Source of the DNA: Dryomyza anilis | Taxonomy: Eukaryota; Arthropoda; Insecta; Diptera; Dryomyzidae | Length of the DNA stretch: 64,000 nucleotides | Assembly (NCBI GenBank): GCA_951804985.1 | Contig: OX638132.1 | Coordinates: forward strand, 24,590,617-24,654,616 | Direction of reading: 5' to 3' | In this document: piece after piece, positions 35,588-46,399 of the stretch | Layout of the letters: the number at the start of each line of letters is the position of its first letter | How positions within the stretch are numbered: the first letter of the stretch is position 1 | Notes under the pieces: generated by a model | The model's input: only the letters and a program-made list of their open reading frames with translations | Database searches by the model: none | Told to the model about the DNA's origin: nothing | Translations under genes and position numbers: made by a program

Positions 35588-36238
35588 TTCTATTACGTAA
35601 CGTTTTTAAGAAAATTGGTATCGTATTTAATGCTCTTTTCAGCCACTTTTTATAATTAAAAAAATACAGTGCCTTTCAAAACTAGATTTAAAAAAAAAAT
35701 GTAAACGCAATTTTTCTTTCAATTGTCTGAACTAATTACAATATATCAACAAATACTATTATTACAATCGGTTTTAAAGATATTTGAATCTAAACTTGAA
35801 AAATATTGATTTTGTTTAGACTATTTTTGGACGATATTTCAACATTTTGATCGAATGATAAATAAGAAAATGATTAATAGTTTTGTAGTACATAGCTCTA
35901 GCTAACTATAAAAAATAATAACTTTTCTTTATCGGTTCTCATTATATCCTATCAACACAGTTTCCAAATATAAATCACTTTATTGTTAATTATTAAATAA
36001 ATGATAAAAAAAAATTCTAAAAAAATAATTTTTTTTCGAGTTTAGATCCAAATATCTTAAAAACTGATTGGAATATTAGTATTCGTTAGTATACTAAAAT
36101 TAGTCTGGTTATTGCTCAAAAAAAATTGCTCAAAATTTTTTTGTTAAACTATTTTTCCACAGAATTATATTATTTTATTCTAAGTAGTGGATGGGAAAAG
36201 TACTATTGCAATTTTCCCAAACACGTTACGTAATAGAA
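35588..36238. mobile_element. Imperfect long inverted repeat (foldback-like)
   Basis: TTCTATTACGTAACG at 35588-35602 is exactly inverted at 36224-36238. Inner blocks also pair across a centre near 35910: TCGGTTTTAAAGATATTTGA (35768) with TCCAAATATCTTAAAAACTG (36046). Non-coding. Confidence 0.72.
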
Positions 36239-36305
36239 TTACATTATTTTCACTGTATACTTGTTTCAATAAACATTGTATAGATGCAGTTTATAGTATT
36301 GATCG

Positions 36306-36618
36306 TACACGCAGCGAAAAAACATGATTGTTGGAGTAGTCATAGTATGATTGCTAAGTTCATAAATTATGGCAATCACTTCAACGTACAGAGAGTACAG
36401 AATGAGCACGAGAGAATACAGAGCTTTAATGATAAAAACAGCGATATCGGAAAAGATCTCTGAGCGGAACATGATGGAGCCAATTATGTTCTGATTGATT
36501 CAATCATGTTAAAGGATTATCAAAATCATGGAAACATGATTGCAGCAATAATAATGCCAATCATTGAATGATGCTTTCAAAACATGATTGTGGTGATCAT
36601 GTTTTTTCTTTGCTTGTA
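36306..36618. mobile_element. TA-flanked MITE with AAAAAACATGAT ends
   Basis: Left end TACACGCAGCGAAAAAACAT, right end ATGTTTTTTCTTTGCTTGTA; 313 bp including the TA target. CATGATTG-type words recur inside in both orientations. Confidence 0.83.
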
Positions 36619-36917
36619 TAAAAGTATTATTGATATAACGGATGGAGGATAGATGGAGTAGTGTCAATGGGTGTTTGTTTTGGACTTGCCAATTTTCACA
36701 ATTTCGGGAAAACCAGACTGTCGAATTATCTCTGTAATGCGTGGTTGTGTTGAGTGTCGAGTGAAATATGAAGGGGTTTGGTTCTATGCTCGAAAAGAAG
36801 AAAAGAAAGAGAGAACAAGGAGACCATGTATTTCCCTCGAACATTTACCGTTGTAATTCCTATAAAACAGTCTTACACACCCAATGTTTCTTCGGTGTTC
36901 AAGGAAACTATTAGAAC

Positions 36918-36985
36918 AGACATGTCAAACTCATTTGGCATTACGGGCCGCATTGGCAACTCAAAAGATGAGGCGGGCCGCAATT
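36918..36985 (+). mobile_element. hAT-type transposon end, fragment
   Basis: CAGACATGTCAAACTCATTT followed by GGCATTACGGGCCGCATTGG and GCGGGCCGCAATTG. CAG...TGTCAAACTC...GGGCCGCA is a very common terminal signature of one hAT group. The opposite end is not in the window and I recognise no transposase in 36986-37560. Confidence 0.55.
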
Positions 36986-39288
36986 GTGTACCATACAAAA
37001 AAAAAAATCGCTCGTTTTTTACATTTGGTTCTTCTGTTGGAAAATAAAATATAATGTTAAGATGATAAGATTTTTCCCTTGATCCTCGTTAAAAGCGCCG
37101 CAGTCGAAAATTTTGTAAAAAAATGGTGCGATTTTTGTCTGTTTGAAATATTTCGAAAAAATGTTCGAATTTGATCCTGCCAAAAATATTGTCAGGGGTA
37201 TATAGAATGGAGTATATTTCAAACACCAGAGAAAATTTTGTAAAACAAATCTAACAATCATCCAAAATTGTTGCAATTTTTTATGTCCGCAAAATCGTAC
37301 GATATCAATTAGCTCTTGTATCAATATCGAAGGCCAAATCATACTAAAACAACAAAAATAGTTCAAAGCGACTTATAAAAACGATTCTGGATTAATATTG
37401 CATCAAATAGTTCAAATATATAGAGATATATTTCAAAAACATTGCGATGTGGAAATGTTTAAATATCTTAAAATAAAATTTGACTCTACTAAAATTACGA
37501 AATTTTAAAAATTAGCAACGAGATCGAATTTTGGTATCCAAGTTAGTTCGAGAAAACTTCGAGGCATAAATCACATGGCAGACTTCTTACCAAACATATT
37601 GAAAAATCGTATATATATTGAATATCGTATATAAATTTTATATTTATATAAATTTTATATTTATATAAATTTTATATTTATATGTTTTAGACGATGACAT
37701 ATTATTGACATAATAAATATGTCGCACGTTGTCCAGATCCAGGAACTCCAATTTTATGATATCTCTAATATTTTAGTTGTGAAGAGTAATAAATATAAAA
37801 AAGTGTACGTGTCCTAGAATAACACATATTGATCCATTTGCACTCAACACACTCCTCACACCTAAACTCTACGAATCTGAACTATCCACATTTATAATCA
37901 ACTCACATAAATTTAACACATCAATTAATTATTAATTAATACAAACTCACCACATCTCTACATATCACGAATAAACCAAATTTATATAATTGATCTTTCC
38001 TTTGGAATAAACTTCTTATGAACCACATTTAAAAATAATAAAGGTCTATTAAAATAATTCGATTGACTGCCAATTACTGTAATGTATAATTTATTTAATT
38101 TTTTTTTTTTTTGACTAATTCTAAAACAATTATTTTATATCCACACGAAATTGTTCTATAATTAATAAAAAAAAGGGTGGTTCTATAATTTTCATATTGT
38201 GTAAAACTCAATTCACACCAATATTCCTATCTAACATGATGGCTACTATTTGCACAACGAGTCTTTGAAATATTTCAACAAATTAATTAAGTAATGAAAT
38301 TTTTCGTATTCTGTAGCCTATTAAAGCATTTGTATACTAATCACAACCTAGTTTGGTAATTAATTTAACTCTATGAGCAAAATGCTGAATTTGGCTGTAA
38401 CTCATTATTAAAAGTAATTTTTCGAATATTTGTTATACGAAAAGTTCATTAAAATTTCAAGCACTGACGCGTTCGAGCGCCGCGGTGCCCTAATGCATAT
38501 TGAATGCCTACGTTACTCAAAGAACGAGAAACTCAAAGTGCTGACTGAATTAGGTCGGGTTGCCACCGACAGGCTAAAGTGTTTTAATTGAAAATTCCAA
38601 TTTGACAACGTTGGAAACGTAGGAAATATACATTTAATGTTTTATTGAGTAGGCGTGCGCGTTGTATAATATTTAATTGGTCGCAATTCGTCGAATAGAA
38701 TTACAAACTTCTGCTGCAATTATAATAAATGAGTTAAATACCGCAATTACGTAAGTAACAATAACTGCGAATATTTATTAAAATGCTTTGAACTTTACTA
38801 TAAACTGGCTTTAAATGAGACTTTATATGTGTAAAGTATTGAAAGGAAATTCCCAATTTATACTAAAATAATCTAAAATTTAAATATTGCGAATGCGAAT
38901 TCGAAAACATCCAAATTTCAATTAATATTGAAATAAGTTTTATAAGCTACTGTGAAATAATTTATATTCCAAACCAGTCCCCTTTGTCTGAAATTTCTAA
39001 AAAGTATTTCAAACTGTTTTATATATACAACTATTTCAAATCCTACTCATAACTTTGTCGTATTATTAGATACTGGCAACAACATACACATATTTAAATC
39101 GAGATATTGACAAACAAATATTTATTCGGTTTACACAATATTTCTTGCAAATGTTATTTCTACTAATTTTTTTGCCATACACATTAAAAATTAATAAAAA
39201 AAAACGAATTGAAAAGAGTTACCAGGTCTGATTTTAATACTCAAAGAGAAATCTTGATCGCCACAATCATTTTTATTGTATATTAGGA
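36986..39288. other. AT-rich DNA with a small 17-bp tandem
   Basis: Three copies of a 17-bp unit (ATAAATTTTATATTTAT) at about 37630-37682. GTTTTAGACGATGACATA at 37684 is the reverse of the GTCATCGTCTAAACAT motif at 48146. A GC-richer patch is at 38463-38520 (GACGCGTTCGAGCGCCGCGG). The 115-codon minus frame at 37019-37366 has no recognisable domain. Confidence 0.45.
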
Positions 39289-39428
39289 TTATAATAATAA
39301 TAATAGTTTAGCGCTACAGTCCTGTGGAAAACTTAGGAAGAGCTCGCTCGGTACTCAAAGTGGTTAAATGCCGAATACGAACAGCGGGTGAGAGCTTTTC
39401 GTAGGCAATGTTTACTCTCCTAGGTTTA
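39289..39428 (-). mobile_element. tRNA-derived SINE, 5'-truncated copy
   Basis: Tail (ATA)n at 39289-39308, then AGCGCTACAGTCCTGTGG, AGAGCTCGCTCGG, TACTCAAAGTGGT and GAACAGCGGGTGAGAGCTTT, all matching the body of the full SINE at 55213-55515. It stops after CCTAGGTTT, before the tRNA-like head. Confidence 0.8.
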
Positions 39429-40247
39429 TACTTGAAAAATACTTTCTTTCATGAAAAATACTCTCATGAAAAATATTTTCTAAAACCCTCATAGATGTTT
39501 ACAATTGAGACATTCTGATAGAAGTTATAAATAATGCAATACAAGCCTACGCGATCAAATTTGCCATATTTAGAACCCAATATCTCGACAACCCGTCATA
39601 CTAGCCAATACTTCTTAACAGGTTTTAATGAGGTCCACTTATATTTCAAGTTCACAAAATTTCATTCAAATAGAAAGCAAGAAAAATTTGGATGTGGCAA
39701 CGATTGACAAATTTTCACCGCAAAATTCTAGAACGACTTGAGATTTTTTCGCAGAAACACCAAGTCCGACCGGCGATGCTGTCATCAAATTAAACTCTGA
39801 AAAGAAATATTTTCTGTCACGTGTTGATAATTTAAATCACAGGATATTTTATTTTCACTTTTACCATTAAAATGTAATATTTGAGTTGGCACATTTTTAC
39901 ACCATTGGATTTACTTATTTGTTGTGGATAAATCGAGAGTAAGGAAAAAGTACGCCATTTTACTTTTTTATGGTAGTCAAATGCCAAAATGTCTCGAAAG
40001 TTTTGCAGCTAATGTCCACAAACTCAAGATGTTTACTATCAGTCAACTGTAAATATCTCAATTATCATTGCTGTTGTTGCAAACATCTCGTAACTATCTG
40101 CATATACATATGTCATATTTAAAAAATATTATTATTTTTGCTGCAACTTTATTGAAACTTATGGGATGTTTGAATATTTGCTACAAGGCGTAAATTTAAA
40201 CAGATAGTTGCAGGAAGACTTTCATAAACATCTTGTTTTCTTAGTGT
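39429..40247. other. AT-rich DNA, no recognised feature
   Basis: A short direct duplication is seen (ATGAAAAATACT near 39451 and 39465). No coding frame. Confidence 0.45.
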
Positions 40248-40343
40248 ATTTGTAGGCGGCATTGGACAATGGGACGTGGCACCTCTCATACAACCTAAAC
40301 TTTCGAAATGGCGTAACTCGGCACATACACTACCTACGAACCT
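40248..40343 (+). mobile_element. Helitron 5' module, fragment
   Basis: GCGGCATTGGACAATGGGAC, GTGGCACCTCTCATACAACC and GGCGTAACTCGGCACATACA match 13525-13600 of Helitron B. It runs directly into A-rich DNA (40340-40484), the same arrangement as 28303-28464 with the T-rich array. Confidence 0.75.
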
Positions 40344-40484
40344 AAAAAAAAAAAAAATAAATAAAAAAAATATACAAAAGCAAAAATAAAGAAAAAACAG
40401 AGTAAAACACACAAATAAAAAAAAACAAACAAGAATAAAAGCAAAAACACAAAAACAACAGAAAAATCAAAAACAAAAGTAACC

Positions 40485-41031
40485 AGTTGGGAAGGTTAGA
40501 TCACATGGGAAATTTTAAAGTAGGTGTAATTATGATAGTTCGGATTATCAAAATTATAGTCGGTCTAAGCCGACTATAAATACCCTACACATATGTGTGG
40601 TTACCATTCAAAGTGATATATAGGTCACCAGGGTATACGAATCCTGAAAATAACTACAAACATTCAATCGCTGAAGAATTTCCATTCATTTGATACCCAT
40701 ATTTACATATGGGTAGGTGTACCGAATATCGATTTCTTTTTTGGTGAACCACAAGTCTTTTCGCCGGAAAACATTATTATCATGTATTTGAGCATGATGT
40801 CAATACATATTTGACCAAAAAAGTTTACCTAAGCACGTATACAGTAAAATTGATCTGTATATGTAAATTTTATATGAGGTATTTGAACATAAGTGGTCGG
40901 ATCATAGGTCACAATGGACCGATCTCGCCAATTTTTTCGCACATACAGCGTAGGTATATTAGTAATCTAAGTTATAAGTTTCATTTATCTAGCTCTTCAA
41001 TTTTAAAAGTCTTAGGGATTTCAACAGACAG

Positions 41032-41113
<82 letters not shown>

Positions 41114-41292
41114 GGACAGACTGACAGACGGACAGACAGACGGACAGACGGACATCGCTAAATCGACTCAGGAGGTCATGCTGATCAAGAATATATATAC
41201 TTTTCCATACCGGAGATGCTTCCTTCTGGGTGTTACAAACGGCGTACCAAACTGAATATACCCTTTCACTCTTAGTGTAGGGTATAAAAAGA
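40485..41292 (+). mobile_element. Mini-me-type element, copy E, nearly complete
   Basis: Left signature GTTGGGAAGGTTAGATCACA, then AGTCGGTCTAAGCCGACTAT and TACCCTACACATATG. The proto-microsatellite has expanded to (GACA)n at 41021-41155, followed by GGTCATGC, the core TGATCAAGAATATATATAC (41182), CCATACCGGAGATGC and TTAGTGTAGGGTATAAAAAG. Non-coding; the 116- and 117-codon frames here are the GACA tract read in both directions. A-rich DNA on both sides suggests insertion into an A-rich array. Confidence 0.85.
41021..41155. repeat. (GACA)n microsatellite
   Basis: About 33 units with a few GACG/GACT variants at the ends. It lies at the GTCY position of the mini-me element; shorter tracts occupy the same place at 59607-59680 and, decayed, near 31361-31385. 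Confidence 0.97.
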
Positions 41293-41461
41293 TAAAAAAT
41301 ATAAAATAGAAAACACAAAAACAAAATCAGAAACATATACAAAAATAAAAGAAAAAATTAAATTAAAACCAATAACAATATAAAAAAAAAACAAAATCAA
41401 AAACAGAAACTGAAGCTAAAAAACTAAAAACAGAAACAGAAAATAAAACATAACTAAAAAT
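41293..41461. repeat. A-rich low complexity
   Basis: AAACACAAAAACAAAATC-like words, the same composition as 40344-40484. The two blocks look like one array split by the mini-me element. Confidence 0.7.
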
Positions 41462-41822
41462 CAAGGATTGAAACCGTAACCGAAACCGATATCCGTTTAA
41501 AATCGTTTCATTTTCAAAACCGTAACCGAAACCGTTATACGAAAATCAGAAATAAACCGATATCCAAAACCGAAATAAACGGTTTCGGTTTTATACCGGT
41601 TTAAACCGGTTTTTATAAAAGTATAAAAAGACACAGAAAAACATATTTTATTTTATATAGAAGATCTTAAAAATAAGGCATGTTTAAATGTCATTTAATA
41701 AATTTTGGATTTTCCAAAATAAAAATGTTTGTTGTTCAAAAATTCAAATGAGGTTTTTTTGAGAAACAAACGGTCTGTGGTCTAAAATTTGTTTTTTGTT
41801 TCATTAATTTGTGTAGCGGTTA
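41462..41822 (-). mobile_element. hAT-type element, half copy
   Basis: Starts CAAGGATTGAAACCGTAACC and follows the reverse complement of 11115-11496 (ATACGAAAATCAGAAATAAA, ACCGGTTTAAACCGG, AAGGCATGTTTAAATGTCAT), stopping after TTGTGTAGCGGT. The 8 bp before it (CTAAAAAT) fit nTnnnnAn. The other end is missing. Confidence 0.83.
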
Positions 41823-44250
41823 GTGATGATCATTTGCAAAAACAAGACAAGAAATGGTAATCTTGTTTTTGCATAGGTACATATGAACTGGTTCTGGCAA
41901 TACCTTTTTTGGTCTTGAATGCAAGATTCTTCCAAAATTTTACTTTTTTAATTTTAAATAAAAGATCGAAGACAAATATCTTAAACAGCATATTAATTAT
42001 GAAAACAAATAGAATTTGAACACTAATTGTATTTAAGTTACTTATTTTCCATATTTTCAATATCTTCAACTAAAAATAAGTTATTTATTTATTTAAAATA
42101 AGTTATTTATTACACTTATCACATTAAACCGACTGTCTTAGTACTTATTACCCTTTACTACACCAACTAACAAAATGTTTCTATTTCAAAATTGATCTAA
42201 CCTTTTTTGTTGGTTTTATTTACTGCGGCCTTTCTAACATTTGAAGACTCCAATGGATGAAACGGGTAAGTACAAAAAATAAATTTAGAGAAAAGTGTTT
42301 TCACTCACCCCATTCTTCCACATATTAATGAATATTTCTTGCACAAATCGGTTTTTTCCTACATTAAATTTATTAGTCATAGTCAGAAGTATTTTTTATA
42401 TGGTAAATAACTTTTTATTACTTAATTTATGAACATAACTTGAATCTTCAAAAAATGAACATACCCGGTTCTTCCACTTAAGTCTTCATTTAATAAAAAA
42501 AAAAATATTAATTTAAATAGCTTCCTCTAGTACGCAAATACTTAAGCTGTTATCAAATATTTGTTCGGACGTTACTTGTTCGCATTTGACAACAGTTGGA
42601 AACACATTGCAACCCACTTGCCCATCTATATGTTAAACCCTGCGTAAATCTGTCAGAATCCAGATAAATACAAAATATATTTCAATTTAGTTGGCAAGCT
42701 GTCAGTTGTTGTATTATTTGTTTTTGTTGCTACTGTTGTGCTTTTCGCATATGCTGCGCTTATTTTATTTGCATTTAAAAATGTTAAAATGTTCGCACAA
42801 CTCGCCCAGAACACAAAAAAAATCGTTTTACGCCCTCAATTGATTTGGCTGCAAAAACAACAGTAGCGCAGCAATTTAGAAAATAAAAGCAGAAAATGGT
42901 GTTTTTTTTTAATTTAAAATTGTGGACGGACGAACGCAAATACAGATTTAGGTCTTTTTGTTTGTTTAGCATTTCGCATTTGTTTGTATTTTAGAATGGT
43001 TCAAAAATAAAAAGTTTTTTTTTATTTCATTCATTTTTAATTCCATTTAAATATATTTGTTTGCATACATGAGTGCATTGTATGTGTGTGTGTGTGTTGG
43101 TGGTGGGGGTATTCGCGTACTACACAAACATATGGCCATAACAGCCGCAGCAAAAATTCGAAAAATTCAAAAGTTTTGCATACTTTTAGGCGAACACTTG
43201 TATTTGCACAAAATACCAGAAGACTAAATTGCGCAAAACGCAGCAGCTTTTATTAGTTTTTAGTTAATAAAACAGAATAAAATTCAATACCAAATATTTT
43301 ACACAAGCTCCACATATTTTATTTGATGTGCGCCCGGTCGAGTGCGTTACGAGCAGCAATTAAAGAAAATATAAACTTTTTTGTATGCATTTGCACATTT
43401 TTTTCATGAAGGACTTTTTGTTTAGAATTTTTTTTTTGTTCTCTATTTTTTGTGAATTTTAAAATGTCTATTTATTTGAAAATTGTTTTATGTATATTTA
43501 GCTGGAAAATTGCTGCGACTCATACATAAATCAACGGCTTGTCATATGCAACTCTCAACGAAGTGCTTTCGAAATATGCGCTGAGACAAATTTCACTTAA
43601 CATATTTTTAGGCGCCACACACATATCAGCTATAAATATTTCATTAGGCAACCGTTAAATAATTTAAAAGAAATACATTCGGCGCACATACAGCACATGT
43701 AAAACACATATGATGTTATTGTTGACGTTCTTTACCAAAAAAAAAAATACTGCCTAAAGTTATGCAGCCTTTTTTTGCAATTCTCATACAAAACAAACTC
43801 TAAGACGCAATTTATTTGACATTCATCGCTACGTTGCCTGTCAAAGAGACAGCGTTAACACATTCTGACAGACTAGACAGACAGGGAGAGAGAAAAAGAG
43901 AGAGTTGCTGGTAAATAGCAATAGGAACCTAGTACGAAATTTCCACATTACGTTATCGATTACCTCTTAACTGCGGGCGATCCCCAAGGCATCCGAACAT
44001 ACTTCACAAATCAGGTTTACATTTACACGGGCATTTTCTAGACGAAAAATCGGAAAATACACACTTCCAAAAATAGGGCTCACACAAACCTAATTTTTCA
44101 GACATAACATATGGGAATTTCCAGAAAAACGTCAACCACCACCGACAAATTCAAAATGCTCAAACAACATTAATATGTAATTCTAAAGCTTAAAAATTAT
44201 CATCGAAATTAATATAAGAGACAAATTTTGAGTTTTGTATAAGGGTGTCG
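41823..44250. other. Mostly unique DNA
   Basis: Includes a (GT)n tract (43085-43098), a GA-rich run (43880-43907) and several less AT-rich patches (43120-43260, 43500-43740, 43800-43990). I see no terminal repeats and no convincing frame. This is the longest stretch of the window without an assignable repeat, so it is the likeliest place for regulatory DNA. Confidence 0.4.
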
Positions 44251-44253
44251 AAT

Positions 44254-44435
44254 TGTCACGTACGGAACCAAAAAGGTACATTTATTATCATAATAAACTA
44301 ACAACATCTTTTAAATAGTTGAATCTTCTCTTTCTAAATCCGAATTTCCTCGACATTTTCAAAAATGTAAACATCGAGTTTCTAGTAATTCAAGAACATT
44401 TTTAACAGCTAATTGAAATCTGTCACGTCCGGAAC
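44254..44435. repeat. Pair of TGTCACGT(A/C)CGGAA motifs 167 bp apart
   Basis: TGTCACGTACGGAACCAAAA at 44254 and TGTCACGTCCGGAACTTTGA at 44421. The DNA between them is AT-rich and not obviously duplicated. Related words occur at 47581, 47727 and 47911. Confidence 0.6.
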
Positions 44436-44750
44436 TTTGAGTACCAAAAGTGTAAAAAAAAATAATAAAAATTCCAATCCAAAAAAAAAAAAAAATTCAC
44501 AAAAAATTAAAAACTTTAAAAAGCATATCGTCGTTGTAGAACGAAAAGTTACCAAAGATGCATTCCACAGAAAACGTTACCATGGTGTGATATATTTAAG
44601 TTAAACCTATTGATTTCGTTTAATGATTTTTAAGATAAGAAATACCTCTAATTTCATATTCTGTGATCAGAATTTACCATGCATGGCAAATGTGTTTTTT
44701 CTCAATTAAAATCAAATATTTTTTGAAATTTATTATAAAAGGTTTCACAG

Positions 44751-45041
44751 GGGTTCAACAGGGACGCTACAAAAGTAGAACGACAGAGACAACAAACGAC
44801 GCCATATTTCTTGCCGCTCTTTTGACATTTCTCTTCAGTAAGGTTTGCCATTTCATGATGGAAAGATATACGAATTCGAATTTCGGTAGTAAATTTTAAT
44901 AATTTTGACTCGTTGTTGGCTCATATATCTTTCCATCATGAAATGGCAAACCTTTCCAAAGGAGAAATGTCAAAAGAGCGACAATAAATATGGCGTCGTT
45001 TGCTGTCCCTGTCGCTCTACTTTTGTAGCGTTAAAAAACCC
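44751..45041. repeat. Long hairpin: 120-bp arms with 53-bp loop
   Basis: Left arm 44751-44870 and right arm 44924-45041 are about 90% complementary: AAACGACGCCATATTT, CGCTCTTTTGACATTTCTC, GGTTTGCCATTTCATGATGG and AAAGATATA all pair. A further partial copy of the arm end (CTTTTGTAGCG) follows at 45053. Small frames across it are by-products. It may be a foldback MITE; a transcript would form a long dsRNA stem. Confidence 0.9.
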
Positions 45042-45251
45042 TTGAAAAAAACTTTTGTAGCGCTCTTATTGAAAACCCCTTTAGTACAAAATTGAGGCAA
45101 TATATAAAATACTGTAGTTTTGTTGTTTTAAATCCTATAGAAAATACAATTTGAAAGGTATTTTGTTTGCGAAAGTATGCCACACATTGCATTGGTGATA
45201 AGTGGTTCAAAGTACTGACAATTAACCAAACAGTTTTACTTTTTTGAGTTG

Positions 45252-46251
45252 TAACGCCCGTCACAAAAAAAATGGTTAAAGTTATTTTGCGAACTATTTT
45301 GCAAACTTACAACTGGGAAACTTTGTGAAAGTAAAGATTTTTGTCGTATCTATTCATTTATTAAAGTCTTTGGTCTCATATTTATTCCAGATGGTTGCTA
45401 TATCCATCCAAAATATTATAACGCCCGTCACAAGTAACGATCGTTGCAATACAAAAAAACTGGAAAATTATATATTTGTCAATATATGCATCAATAATCA
45501 ATTATATTATTATTTAACCATAGAAAAAGTAGTAAATATTCCAAAATATTCAATAAGCAAAGATAAAATAGGGAAATTCCAAAAAATCCCAAAAAAACAT
45601 TATTTTCGAAGTGCGAAAAATATTTATGTAAGCTTGCGAAGGACAAATGATGCAGAGAGAGTAGTTATTTAAAAGAATGGTAATAAATATATATTTTTTT
45701 CAAAACGAAATGTTTGGTTTTCCACATAAATTGTATGTCGACGGTGTGCCTTAAAATAACGGTTTACCATTCCTACCACTAAAATTTGTTTTTTTTTATC
45801 AAAAAATTGCTATTCAAAATTTGAATTTTCATGTATATTTGTAAAGAATTCGTATAGGTAACGCCCGACACAAAATGTGTAACACCCGTCACAAGTTTTG
45901 ATACTTTATAAATCAGTGATCAAAGTAATCAATTTGGAATTTTATTATAGAGTCGAGAACTCTCATTATTAATGAAGTAATTGAGATATACTTATTCTCA
46001 ATAGTCCGATTAGTTTAGCTAAAATTTAATACTTTGTGGAATAGACTCTGTTATTTAAAAAAGTACGTATAACGCCCGCCACAGCATTGAACTTCAAATT
46101 TGTAGAAAGATATAGAACCTATAGCAAAAGTTTTTTTAAACATGCATAAAGGACTCTAAGATCTATGGTCTGCATCTTAAAAATATGTCTATCCTTTTTC
46201 ATTTATTAAATGAGAAGGTTTTTAATCGTACGAATGTAACGTCCGTCGCAA
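45252..46251. repeat. Six dispersed copies of TAACGCCCGTCACAA
   Basis: At 45252-45266 and 45419-45433 (exact), 45859-45873 (GACACAA), 45880-45894 (TAACACCC), 46070-46084 (GCCACAG) and 46237-46251 (TAACGTCCGTCGCAA). Two of the five spacings are exactly 167 bp; the others are 440, 21 and 190. The motif is strikingly GC-rich in otherwise very AT-rich DNA. It is either the conserved core of a decayed tandem repeat or a repeated binding site. Confidence 0.75.
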
Positions 46252-46399
46252 TGGAATGCCCCCAAATAAATTTTTATGAAAACTTAAATTTTGAGTTTGT
46301 TGATTATTATTATAAAAATTAATTGATACATTTTTAATGTTATTATCATGTTCTTATCATGTGATCATCGATTAAAAATTGACAGATATACATATAAAG

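Noticed and set aside
37019..37366. Possible hAT transposase remnant next to the hAT end at 36918
   Set aside because: No transposase motif is recognisable in any frame; the adjacency alone is not evidence.
40811..41342. Overlapping frames on both strands with T-D-R-Q and S-V-C-L repeats
   Set aside because: Both are the (GACA)n tract of the mini-me element read in opposite directions.
45325..45672. 115-codon frame containing I-T-P-V-T
   Set aside because: The first codon is GTG; the motif is the translated TAACGCCCGTCACAA word, and other copies are not in open frames.
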